DNA of 9,067 bases from an uncultured Lachnoanaerobaculum sp. (GCA_938041725.1 CALISX010000458.1:1-9067); one strand, 5' to 3'. Positions 1 through 6,672 are shown, counted from the stretch's first letter. Numbers and translations: made by a program. The notes: generated by a model from the sequence alone, not told the origin.

Positions 1-417
1 TGCATAGGTGGCGGGTGCAGCCTTAGAAATACCACTGATTCCTGCCAAAGTGGCAAAGGTAAAAGCATCCGCCTCCGGTGCCACCTTATCCCTCTGTAGC
101 GTAGCACCCGCCATCCCAAAGGCAATGTTAAAGGTCTCCTGATCATCCATAGTATCCACGGAAATCTTTGTTCCACGGTCGTAGTTGAATTTCGTTGTTT
201 TCCACTCCACATTTACAGATCCATTGGTGTATCCGCTGTTTCTGTCGTAATCTCCCAAACCGGAAACGCTGATCTGGGGATATACGATCTCATTTACATT
301 TGCTCCTGCTCTCATCAAAGAAGCGTCACTGATTAAATCCGCTGTTACAGATTCTCTTCTGTACACCTCATCCAATGCGGAAACATAACCTTTTGCTAAC
401 GCAATCGTATTCGGCAT
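1..417 (-). CDS. Major capsid protein, N-terminal part (cut by left edge)
   Basis: This gene probably encodes the subunit of the icosahedral head shell. Only the first 139 codons are in the window and the frame is open to the left edge. The protein begins MPNTIALAKGYVSALDEVYR and continues with a segment on a 'vneI.YPqIsvsGLgdYdRnsGY..GsV..eW.T..f.yDRGtkisVD..DdqEt' pattern, which I recognise from major capsid proteins of clostridial siphophages that follow a Gp20-type scaffold. The stretch DRGTKISVDTMDDQET is the clearest part. The ATG follows AAAGGATAAGGATT, a good ribosome binding site, 18 bases after the scaffold stop. Position immediately after the scaffold gene supports the call. An HK97-type fold is inferred from family knowledge and is not visible here. 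The C-terminal part, including the rest of the core fold, lies outside the window. Confidence 0.85.
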   Translation of the reverse strand, partial: MPNTIALAKGYVSALDEVYRRESVTADLISDASLMRAGANVNEIVYPQISVSGLGDYDRNSGYTNGSVNVEWKTTKFNYDRGTKISVDTMDDQETFNIAFGMAGATLQRDKVAPEADAFTFATLAGISGISKAAPATYA

Positions 418-435
418 AATCCTTATCCTTTCTTA

Positions 436-990
436 TTATTTGCTGCTTTCGGGAGGAAGCCCCATGGCTGCCCGCATGGCTGCAACATTGGGATCGCCGC
501 CTGCAAAGCCTCCTCCGGTTCTTCCAACAATGGGATTATTAATAGGCTCATTGGCTCCAAAGAGATACCCATTTTCTGCCCGGCAAGCTTCCAAAGCTGC
601 CTTAATATCTGCACTCTGATCCTTACTGCCCTTTAGAGCATCTACATCCAGCAAAGCCCTGACAGCTTTGGAATTCCTGCCACCAGCTGCTGTAATAGCA
701 GCGTCCAGAGTGGTGCCAAACTGCATATCTGCAATCTTGCCTTCATACTCTGTCTTGGAATCCTCATACTTTTTCTTATATTCTGCCACTTGAGCTTTTA
801 CCTGGTCATAGTCTTTAAAACCATCAATAGCCGTATTGGCCTCTTCCAATTGCTTTTTGGTCTGCTCCAGCTCGGCCTGCAGCTGCGCAGATTCTCCCTT
901 GGCGGCCTCGATATCTCTGCCATTCTCAGTCATGATGCTGTCCACCTGCTCCTTAGTTAATCCCATGTCTTCCAAAAACTTTCTTTTCAT
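436..990 (-). CDS. Phage scaffolding protein, Gp20 minor structural family
   Basis: This is a head assembly scaffold of the phage minor structural protein GP20 family (PF06810 from memory). It is expected to guide capsid assembly and then leave the head. The 184-residue protein has the usual N-terminus (FLEDMGLTKEQVDSIMTENG, residues 5-24). A long charged segment at about residues 28-88 is predicted by eye as a coiled coil. A conserved-looking segment at about 90-145 includes TTLDAAITAAGGRNSKAVRA. The C-terminus is glycine/proline-rich (about 152-184), where scaffolds often contact capsid protein. Length and place, between minor capsid genes and the major capsid gene, are normal for the family. 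The ATG is preceded by AAAGGAG with 4 bases of spacing. Upstream lies a 93-base non-coding gap (991-1083) with only a weak 5-bp stem and no convincing terminator. Confidence 0.9.
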   Translation of the reverse strand: MKRKFLEDMGLTKEQVDSIMTENGRDIEAAKGESAQLQAELEQTKKQLEEANTAIDGFKDYDQVKAQVAEYKKKYEDSKTEYEGKIADMQFGTTLDAAITAAGGRNSKAVRALLDVDALKGSKDQSADIKAALEACRAENGYLFGANEPINNPIVGRTGGGFAGGDPNVAAMRAAMGLPPESSK

Positions 991-1083
991 GTTACTCCTT
1001 TCACTACGCTTTTTACGGGTTCGCTCCCATGTGCTGACTGTTTTACGCCTGATCCACCGGCAAAATTGTATTAAAAAAGCACC

Positions 1084-1362
1084 CTATTCGGATGCTTCAA
1101 ATCTATATCCGTTGGCGCAGGGGCCATTGGGATTTTCAACCCTCTCCCGCACAGCATCTCCTGGCAAACCGTTTGGATACGCTTTGCAAGAAAAGGAACG
1201 ACCTATTCTATGTTTACACATGTTACAAGGAATAAAGATATTACCTGGAAGACTTATTGCCATCCTTACACCGAGTTGGTCGTGGCGTGATAAACGATTA
1301 TAAGCCGCTTCCTTTTCTTCGTCAGGTAGTTTAAAAAAATTTTCAACATCTAATTTGGACAT
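1084..1362 (-). CDS. Small Cys-rich protein in the head operon
   Basis: This is a 92-residue protein of unknown function. It begins with a charged helical segment (residues 1-38) and ends with a Cys-rich module: C46-x2-C49-x-H51, C59, then AYPNGLP (61-67), C82 and GYRFE (85-89). This resembles a small recurrent module that I know as CxxCxH...CxAFPxGIP...GIxFE in bacterial and phage proteins. Here the last part is altered, with a Cys at 82 (GPCANGYRFE). Four Cys and one His in this spacing suggest a bound metal, probably zinc or an Fe-S centre, but that is inference. The ATG directly abuts the TAA of the minor capsid gene (CCTTAAATG) and uses a GGAGG site inside the end of that gene, so translation is probably coupled. 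Its role could be a head-joining or accessory function. GC content is about 42% by hand count, between that of the two halves of the neighbouring gene. Confidence 0.75.
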   Translation of the reverse strand: MSKLDVENFFKLPDEEKEAAYNRLSRHDQLGVRMAISLPGNIFIPCNMCKHRIGRSFSCKAYPNGLPGDAVRERVENPNGPCANGYRFEASE

Positions 1363-3009
1363 TTAAGGCTCCTCCATATAAATGACATTTCCATCTCTGC
1401 CCGTAACATAAAACATAGATCCTCTTTTGAAAAGTATTTCCTGCTCCCCAGGATTATATTCCGTCATATCTTTCCCATGTTTACTCAAAATAACAAGCAG
1501 ATACTTCATACTATCATCATACACCTCTAAGGATGCGGATGTAAATGCGGGGTATATAACAACGAAACCTGGCTGATGCTCTCTATTAAATTTCTCCTCA
1601 TCCGGCATATTTTGTACACTCACAGAGCGATATACAATTCCCTGATAATCAGGCAGCTTCAAAATAGCCTTATCGACGCCTCTCATAAATAGACGTTCTT
1701 CTTTTGTTAAAGGCTCTTCATTTCGCAGTTTTTCGTTCAATGAATAGCTTTTAAAAGATATTATCTCATTTATGTTCCTTCTATCTTCATCTGTTATCTC
1801 ATTGCCTTTGGCACTCATAGTAAGATTTGAATGTTTTGGGGCAACCGCCACTCTCCACCGCTCTAATTGCTGAGGGATCCCCATAGTTTTAGAAAACTCT
1901 GCATAGGCAACCTTAGTACGCTGCAGGCGGCTTAATGCCGCAGTCAGTTCCTCCTTGTCAGCTCCCGCCCTCTCCAAAAGCTCCACATCCTGCTTTTGCT
2001 TGCGGATAGTTCTTTCCAGCTTGCGCTGGTGCTGAAGGGCTGCATACAGATCATATGGCTTCCCGTAGTATTCCTTTGGAGTATTTTCTTTTTTGTTCTG
2101 CTCCTCAAGCCACTCGTCTGTATACTTGCGCTTTGAAACACCGGGAATGAAAGGAAACCGCACATGATAGCAGTTCACCCCAGCAAATCCCAGGATATCC
2201 CCAAGGCCGCAAATGGAGACCATCTGTTTATCATCGTAGACTTTACCTTGCCAGGATTGATGGTTCATAATCCCAAAGCCTGTGTTCCTGGCCCCAGGAT
2301 GCCAATCCACTTCCCAGTATTTTGTATTCAGCTCCTTGGCATTATGGCCATTGATTTTATCCACCATCTGGGCAATGCCGGTCATCAAAGCACGCCTAGC
2401 AGCCACCTCCACCCGGTCAGTATGCCCGGATGCGTAGTTTACTATTCGCAAGCCACTGGAGGTCATTTCATCAATCGCTGCTCCAACGGCCTGGCTATAG
2501 GTCTTAGCACCGGATGCAATCGCCAGCAGGTTTTTATCAAGGATCCTTTTGAAGTACTCAGTAAGCTGGACAAACTCCTTCTTCCCTGCTGAGGGAACAA
2601 AAAAGCCTGTGGTTTGCGTTAGATTCTCAAAAGGTTTAAGGCTGGCTTTTGTCTGCTCCTTAGCAGCCCGAACAACCTGTTGCAGCCATTCATTTTCCTT
2701 ATACGGCAAATACTGCTTCCCCACTGCCTCGTACAGTTCTTTATGCTGTATATAATCCGCTTTCACTGCAGTTTCGTAGATTTTATCAACATCCAGATCC
2801 GCTTCCTTTAGAGCAGCCCGGATGATTTCCTTCATCTGCTTTTTATCAAAGCCTATACGATTTAAACTGCCAAGCAGCTGATCGGCCACCAAGGTAACTT
2901 CTGCTGCCTGTTTTATCCTGTCTACCACCTCTGCCATAACTGACATTTCCAGGTTACTGATTGTCCTTTCCAAGGGATGAGGAAGCTTCTCCATTTCCTG
3001 TGTTGTCAT
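1363..3009 (-). CDS. Minor capsid protein 2 with C-terminal ADP-ribosyltransferase domain
   Basis: The protein has 548 residues in two parts. Residues about 1-385 match the phage minor capsid protein 2 family: YASGHTDRVEVAARRALMTG (192-211), then HPGARNTGFGIMNHQSWQGK (237-256), CGLGDILGF and GVNCYHVRFPFIPG (277-290), followed by a charged helical stretch (about 325-375). Such proteins sit at the portal/head vertex. Residues about 408-548 look like an R-S-E class ADP-ribosyltransferase: R461 in IVYRSVS, S491-A-S493 in PAFTSAS, and E522-Q-E524 in NPGEQEILFKRGSMFYV, the ExE form seen in arginine-modifying enzymes. All three catalytic elements are present, so activity is plausible. I chose the ATG at 3009. 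It follows GAGGAG at 4-5 bases and sits one base after the portal stop. The longer TTG start at 3021 would lie across that ribosome binding site. The ART part is far more AT-rich than the capsid part (see findings). Confidence 0.88.
   Translation of the reverse strand: MTTQEMEKLPHPLERTISNLEMSVMAEVVDRIKQAAEVTLVADQLLGSLNRIGFDKKQMKEIIRAALKEADLDVDKIYETAVKADYIQHKELYEAVGKQYLPYKENEWLQQVVRAAKEQTKASLKPFENLTQTTGFFVPSAGKKEFVQLTEYFKRILDKNLLAIASGAKTYSQAVGAAIDEMTSSGLRIVNYASGHTDRVEVAARRALMTGIAQMVDKINGHNAKELNTKYWEVDWHPGARNTGFGIMNHQSWQGKVYDDKQMVSICGLGDILGFAGVNCYHVRFPFIPGVSKRKYTDEWLEEQNKKENTPKEYYGKPYDLYAALQHQRKLERTIRKQKQDVELLERAGADKEELTAALSRLQRTKVAYAEFSKTMGIPQQLERWRVAVAPKHSNLTMSAKGNEITDEDRRNINEIISFKSYSLNEKLRNEEPLTKEERLFMRGVDKAILKLPDYQGIVYRSVSVQNMPDEEKFNREHQPGFVVIYPAFTSASLEVYDDSMKYLLVILSKHGKDMTEYNPGEQEILFKRGSMFYVTGRDGNVIYMEEP
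1366..1788 (-). other. ADP-ribosyltransferase domain (sub-region of the minor capsid gene)
   Basis: This is the coding segment for residues about 408-548 of the minor capsid protein. It carries the Arg, Ser-x-Ser and Glu-x-Glu elements of the exotoxin-like ART fold in the expected order and spacing. A hand count gives about 37% GC over positions 1381-1800 against about 50% over 1921-2340 in the same gene. The composition break lies near the domain boundary. Domain limits are estimated by eye. Confidence 0.75.
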
Positions 3010-3010
3010 T

Positions 3011-4381
3011 TCACTCCTCAATCAGTGCCGGTTCCGGCAAATTCTTCCTGGCATCCTCTACCGTTTCCCCGTACCACTTTGCACGGTACTCCTCCAAACG
3101 CATAACACCCATGGCTACATCCTGCCTGTCCTGCTGCCGTTCTTCTTCCTCATCTACCAAGATGGAATCTTTAAAATTGCAAAGAAATTCGTAACTGACT
3201 GTGGACAACCCATTGTGGAGGGTCAAAGCATACGCCAGATCCTCTAAACAGATTTTGAGCTTGGCCTGGATAGCTTTGACCATGTTATACTTGCGCTTTT
3301 TGGCTATCTTTGCCTCTGTGGCCGTCTTGTCCACATCGCTTACATCAGACAAATCTCCGTAAGACAGCCCGGTGCTGAATTCTATCCGGCGCAAGTAAGC
3401 GTTTAATCCATTGATGATATTCTGCTCCCGAAATTCCGGGCTGTATTCCTGAAACAGTTCCTCCACATCACCTTTGGTAAGATTGATTCCACGGTACAGC
3501 CTCCGGTTAAGTTTTGGCAGAACATACTTTGTTTTACCGTCCTTCTGAAGTACCGGAGCTGCCTGCATAGCTGTAATATCCACATGCACAGCCCTTTCAC
3601 CGGATTCAAACTCCCAGTCCAGCCTCCCAAACTGCATATCTGTTTTCTGAATCACGTCAATAGCGCTATCATAGATAGATACACCGCAGGGACTACCATC
3701 AATCTCATTCTTGATCGGATTCCGATAATACCCAAAATCTGGCCGCTCAACATTGATTAAAGTAATGGCCTCTTGCAGCGTTGCCCACTCATCCACTACA
3801 GTCAAATCAACCGGACCTCCAAGGGAAGTTTTATCTGCACTGCGATAAGCCTGGTTTTGGATGAATAATGTTTTATCCTCCTTCTTCCAGACATGTGTTT
3901 CCAATCTGGTATAAAAAATCTCATCCACCTGCTTATGCTGAATGAATACCACAGCGGTTAATCTTTGTTTTGCATCAAAAGACAAAGGGATAAAATGATC
4001 TGCGGTAACATACTCCACATCCCCGCCTCCCAGAGGCTTGATACAAAAGGCTCCCAAAGCCAGTCCAGACTGCAGATGCTCATTCAAATCAGCAATGGCG
4101 GATTGATAAATCTCATCAATCTGCTTATTGGATACACTGGTGTCCATTTCATTCAGACATACATTTGCAAATTCCCGGCAAACCCCCTGCTCTATCAGCA
4201 AAGAACTTACCTGAGAATCTACCCAAGGGGCTTTCCCTCGGTACATGTTGGACCAGAGGTCTATTTTGTTTAACATTTCTTGACTTATGGCAAGAGGAAC
4301 AGATGCCACTTGTTTTATTGTTTTAACCGGAAACATTCGTCCTATCACCCCCTTTATCCATCCCCATATTTTTTGCAGCAC
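3011..4381 (-). CDS. Phage portal protein, A118/SPP1 type
   Basis: This is the portal subunit, expected to form the dodecameric ring at one head vertex through which DNA enters and leaves and to which the terminase docks. Family-type segments in order, numbered from the chosen start, are: LWSNMYRGKAPWV (42-54); DFGYYRNPIKNEIDGSPCGVS (215-235); an adjacent helix DVIQKTDMQFGRLDWEFE (242-259); RIEFSTGLSYGDLSD (332-346) followed by KTATEA (352-357); and a C-terminal RLEEYRAKWYGETVEDA (428-444). I chose the GTG at 4381. It lies one base after the terminase stop (TAA-G-GTG), has AAAGGA 7 bases upstream, and gives an N-terminus MLQKIWGWIKGVIGRMF like other members. The ATG at 4420 would add 13 residues overlapping the terminase gene and has a poor ribosome binding site. 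At 456 residues the length is normal. Confidence 0.9.
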   Translation of the reverse strand: MLQKIWGWIKGVIGRMFPVKTIKQVASVPLAISQEMLNKIDLWSNMYRGKAPWVDSQVSSLLIEQGVCREFANVCLNEMDTSVSNKQIDEIYQSAIADLNEHLQSGLALGAFCIKPLGGGDVEYVTADHFIPLSFDAKQRLTAVVFIQHKQVDEIFYTRLETHVWKKEDKTLFIQNQAYRSADKTSLGGPVDLTVVDEWATLQEAITLINVERPDFGYYRNPIKNEIDGSPCGVSIYDSAIDVIQKTDMQFGRLDWEFESGERAVHVDITAMQAAPVLQKDGKTKYVLPKLNRRLYRGINLTKGDVEELFQEYSPEFREQNIINGLNAYLRRIEFSTGLSYGDLSDVSDVDKTATEAKIAKKRKYNMVKAIQAKLKICLEDLAYALTLHNGLSTVSYEFLCNFKDSILVDEEEERQQDRQDVAMGVMRLEEYRAKWYGETVEDARKNLPEPALIEE

Positions 4382-4382
4382 C

Positions 4383-6044
4383 TTACTGTCCTTTCCTCTT
4401 CCAGATCCTATTTGTGGCATATCTCACTGCATCTATGCAGTGATCGTCTCCATCCGGATATCCACTTATCACGTTATCCTCTTTATCCCGTTCATATTCA
4501 TAGTCCAAAAATTCCTGTGCAGCTACAGGGCAACGAATGTTATCAATAATGATTTCCCGCAGGGATTGCAGCCACTTAAAGGAATACTCTCTGCTTCCCG
4601 GACCCTTTTCCGCAGGCCTTGCCAGCAGCCCATATGCCTTATAATCCGCAATAGATTTATTCTCTGCGCTATCACAAGTGATAATGTCATTACCAGTAAT
4701 TCCTAAAGAGATAAGCGTATTTGCTGTCTGCTCATTGCTTTGCTTGTTACAAGTGTATTCCTGCCAAACATACAGCCGGTGTTGCGCAGGCTCATAATGA
4801 ACACGCACAAAAGCATATAGATCCGGATACCATCCCCAGTCAACACCGTTTAGGATATGGTCAAATTCTGCTATTTCCTCATCTGTTATCTGTCTTATAA
4901 CCACATTGTCAAACACTGAACCGCCTGCACCGTTAGCAACCCCTAAGTACTCATTCTCATAAGCTTCAGGATTCGTTTCCTTCAAGAATTCAGCCTCATC
5001 CAGGAAGGGTTTTCCCAACCACTTTGCAGGCACTTGCAAGTAATTGCTCTCAATTATCATCCTCGTTTCCTTTGGTACCTTGATGTACTTGTTAGCCCAA
5101 TTACTGGCAGTCTTTGGAGGGTTAAAGGACTTAAAGATATAAGCCACATCGCCTCCACGAATAACCGACTGCTCTATCTTTCTTACTGACTCAGGTCCTG
5201 CAAACTGGTCAAGCTCCTCAAACCATAAAATACCAATATACCCGAAGGGCACCTTTATAGATTTAATTTTTCCCGGATCGTCCGCCCCTCTGAAATATAT
5301 CTTTTGCCCTGTAGATTTCCTTGTAATTTCCATAGGGCTGACAGTGGTATGAAACTCATCTGTCAGATCCAAAGCATCAATCGCCCAAAGGATCTGCTGA
5401 TAAACTGAACCTCTAAGCGTGTCAGCCACCTGCCTCATAACAACAGCGTGCATATCCTCATTTATCATGATCAGGTTAATGACCTCCAAGGATACAAAAG
5501 ACGACTTTGTAGAACCTCTACCGCCGGGGAATACATACTCAGTGTGTTCGTGTTCTTGTATATCAAAAACAGCCGATGCAAAAACAGGAGCTATCATGGC
5601 AGCTGGAATTCCTGTATATACAATCGACTGTGTCACTTCCGTTTCTTTTTTCAGTTTTTCTGTTTGGGATTTTAAATTTTCCGTCTTTGCCTTTTGGTTT
5701 ATGATGCGCTCGATCTGCTCATCAATATCCAAATCAGATTTCAGCGTTTGCCCCAATGTATCGCGAATAGCCACATAGGCCTTCACATCCCCCTTTAAAG
5801 CTTCTTTGATCATCGCAGCATTGACAGCACTTTCCAATGTGCTATCCAGGCCCATGGCTTCGAGAACTGGTGTCCACTCAGGACTGTCAATCTTGGCGGT
5901 TAAAAGCAAATTTAAAACCTTACGAAAATCAGCTTTACGACGTCTAGACTCTCCTGAAACGGTTCCGCCTTTTCTACCACTTTCTCTCGCTTCCTCCACG
6001 CTTCGTTTATTAAATGGTATTAAGTTTTCCCGCCCATTCGCCAC
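4383..6044 (-). CDS. Terminase large subunit (PBSX type) with fused N-terminal small-subunit-like region
   Basis: This is the DNA packaging motor ATPase and headful nuclease. The 553-residue protein starts with about 140 extra residues. They comprise NLIPFNKRSVEEARESGRKG (7-26) and a basic SGESRRRKADF (30-40), helical segments, and a likely coiled coil (about 106-138). This part resembles the basic 'rKGGiaSGeaRRrk' proteins found as separate small-subunit-like genes in related phages. The ATPase follows: Walker A GGRGSTKS (174-181) and Walker B IGILWFEE (270-277). The RNase H-like nuclease shows GVDWGW (D402), ITCDSAENKS (D458) and GDDHCIDAVRYA (D534, D538). The Terminase_3/PBSX family assignment is from memory. 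The start is GTG after GGTGAGGTGA. The previous gene is 184 bases away across the control region. I see no separate small terminase gene in the window. Confidence 0.92.
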   Translation of the reverse strand: MANGRENLIPFNKRSVEEARESGRKGGTVSGESRRRKADFRKVLNLLLTAKIDSPEWTPVLEAMGLDSTLESAVNAAMIKEALKGDVKAYVAIRDTLGQTLKSDLDIDEQIERIINQKAKTENLKSQTEKLKKETEVTQSIVYTGIPAAMIAPVFASAVFDIQEHEHTEYVFPGGRGSTKSSFVSLEVINLIMINEDMHAVVMRQVADTLRGSVYQQILWAIDALDLTDEFHTTVSPMEITRKSTGQKIYFRGADDPGKIKSIKVPFGYIGILWFEELDQFAGPESVRKIEQSVIRGGDVAYIFKSFNPPKTASNWANKYIKVPKETRMIIESNYLQVPAKWLGKPFLDEAEFLKETNPEAYENEYLGVANGAGGSVFDNVVIRQITDEEIAEFDHILNGVDWGWYPDLYAFVRVHYEPAQHRLYVWQEYTCNKQSNEQTANTLISLGITGNDIITCDSAENKSIADYKAYGLLARPAEKGPGSREYSFKWLQSLREIIIDNIRCPVAAQEFLDYEYERDKEDNVISGYPDGDDHCIDAVRYATNRIWKRKGQ

Positions 6045-6049
6045 TCACC

Positions 6050-6109
6050 TCACCTTCCCATCTGTCTATATATCCATCGATCAAAACTAGCAGGAATACC
6101 CTGCTGCAA
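6050..6109 (-). CDS. Possible 19-residue micro-ORF in front of the terminase
   Basis: A TTG start, 8 bases after GGAGGG, opens a frame reading MQQGIPASFDRWIYRQMGR, with its TGA 5 bases before the terminase GTG. The same frame stays open upstream to a TAA inside the regulator end, so the peptide could also be the remnant of a longer lost gene. The residue composition (W, Y, R, D) looks protein-like. A competing 8-residue ORF (MFAAGYSC, 6087-6113, ATG) uses the same ribosome binding site in another frame. Translation is not proven. Confidence 0.2.
   Translation of the reverse strand: MQQGIPASFDRWIYRQMGR
6089..6105 (-). repeat. Small hairpin in the terminase leader
   Basis: AGCAGG and CCTGCT form a 6-bp perfect stem with a 5-base loop. 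It lies between the terminator and the terminase ribosome binding site and inside the possible micro-ORF. It has no U-tract, so it is not a terminator. Confidence 0.4.
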
Positions 6110-6132
6110 ACATATCTCCCTCCAACAAAAAC

Positions 6133-6158
6133 GGGAGCACCCGATAAAAAGTGCTCCC
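6133..6158 (-). terminator. Intrinsic terminator between regulator and terminase
   Basis: On the minus strand, GGGAGCAC and GTGCTCCC form a perfect 8-bp stem around the 10-base loop TTTTTATCGG, followed at once by GTTTTTGTT. The U-rich tract lies on the minus-strand side only, so it acts on right-to-left transcription. It either ends the early operon or works as a conditional attenuator of the late operon, since the best promoter-like element is upstream of it. Confidence 0.75.
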
Positions 6159-6176
6159 TGTAACACAAGTAAGGAG

Positions 6177-6220
6177 GAAACAATTGACAACTTGTAAAGA
6201 TACCTGTACCTAATTGTTTC
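6177..6220. repeat. Inverted repeat at the start of the putative late leader
   Basis: GAAACAATT and AATTGTTTC are perfect 9-base arms (6177-6185 and 6212-6220) around a 26-base spacer. On the minus strand the first arm begins at about the transcription start expected from the -10 element at 6228-6233, so the RNA would open with this stem. The spacer contains ACAAGT (minus strand, 6190-6195), which can instead pair with ACTTGT (minus strand, 6165-6170) just before the terminator. This gives two mutually exclusive folds. It could also be a protein-binding site. Confidence 0.5.
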
Positions 6221-6227
6221 AGCTTAC

Positions 6228-6236
6228 ACTATACCA
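6228..6236 (-). promoter_or_regulatory. Extended -10 promoter-like element for the late operon
   Basis: The minus strand reads TGGTATAGT, an extended -10 (TGn + TATAGT, 5 of 6 to consensus), over the regulator stop codon. No good -35 lies 15-18 bases upstream; a palindrome occupies that place instead. This arrangement fits an activator-dependent promoter for the terminase/head operon. Evidence is by eye only. Confidence 0.4.
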
Positions 6237-6672
6237 CACTTGACATATGCATTAATATGTCCTGTTTATTGATTCTCCAAAATTCTTGCAGCGCTCTCCC
6301 ATGTAGTGACATTATCCATCTGATTTCATAGTCCATGCGCTGTGCAATCTCTGCAAACGAATACCCGTTGATATATCTCATGTACAACAATATCCTATAC
6401 CTTGTATCACTAAGCATATTGATTTGCTCTGTAACTTTAGTTTTTAAATCCACATAGTGGTCTACTTGATCATTGATTGTTTCACCGAGAGCTGTCATTT
6501 TAATAATGATTTCCTCAGTCTTTGAATTATCCGGGCTTGAATCCACCTTACAATCGCTCAAAGGTGCATTCACCTTCGTAGCCATCGCAAATAGCCTCTC
6601 TTTTTCTTGCAGCATGGCGTTTATCAAAATATTTAAGCTGCGCAGCTGTCTAAGATACTCCTTCGCTGTCAT
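6229..6672 (-). CDS. ArpU/DUF1492-like late transcription regulator
   Basis: The 147-residue protein has a long helical N-terminal half beginning EYLRQLRSLNILINAMLQEK (5-24). Its C-terminal helix-turn-helix resembles sigma-70 region 4: YRILLYMRYINGYSFAEIAQ (92-111) then RMDYEIRWIMSLHGRALQEF (112-131). This is the pattern of the DUF1492 family and of ArpU/RinA-type regulators, which sit just before the terminase and switch on late genes in Gram-positive phages. Function here is inferred from family and position. The ATG has AAGGGGG about 7 bases upstream, and a second GGAGG touches the ATG. An in-frame TAA lies just upstream, so the start cannot be extended. The last codons contain a palindrome and the stop overlaps a -10-like element, so this gene may carry its own target site. 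Confidence 0.8.
   Translation of the reverse strand: MTAKEYLRQLRSLNILINAMLQEKERLFAMATKVNAPLSDCKVDSSPDNSKTEEIIIKMTALGETINDQVDHYVDLKTKVTEQINMLSDTRYRILLYMRYINGYSFAEIAQRMDYEIRWIMSLHGRALQEFWRINKQDILMHMSSVV
6242..6261. promoter_or_regulatory. Perfect palindrome, candidate activator site
   Basis: GACATAT and ATATGTC are perfect 7-base arms with a 6-base spacer, lying in the last codons of the regulator gene. The centre is about 30 bases upstream of the expected start point of the extended -10 element, where a -35 box would be. A dimeric DNA-binding protein, possibly the ArpU-like regulator encoded by the surrounding gene, could bind here. Confidence 0.4.

Noticed and set aside
991..1083. Possible terminator or promoter in the gap before the scaffold gene.
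   Set aside because: Only a 5-bp stem around GGGAGCGAACCC without a T-tract, and no convincing -10/-35 pair.
836..1303. Plus-strand open frame of 155 codons across scaffold and the small Cys-rich gene.
   Set aside because: Low-complexity Ser/Leu-rich shadow of two well-supported minus-strand genes, with no ribosome binding site logic.
3010..3021. Longer minor capsid start (TTG at 3021).
   Set aside because: Its first codons are the GAGGAG ribosome binding site of the ATG at 3009, which abuts the portal stop and is the better start.
4382..4420. Longer portal start (ATG at 4420) overlapping the terminase end.
   Set aside because: Poor ribosome binding site and atypical N-terminus; the GTG at 4381 has a strong site and a family-like N-terminus.
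5419..5778. Plus-strand open frame of 119 codons inside the terminase gene.
   Set aside because: Antisense shadow of the ATPase coding region; residue composition is Ser/Ile/Cys-rich and not protein-like.
6184..6212. Plus-strand promoter-like TTGACA followed at 17 bases by TACCTA.
   Set aside because: The -10 is weak and it would drive antisense transcription into the regulator with no gene to serve. A second TTGACA at 6240-6245 also lacks a good -10.
6173..6213. Plus-strand mini-ORF after AAGGAGG (TTG start, reading MTTCKDTCT).
   Set aside because: It has a perfect ribosome binding site but only nine codons, runs against every other gene, and overlaps the inverted repeat that explains the same bases better.
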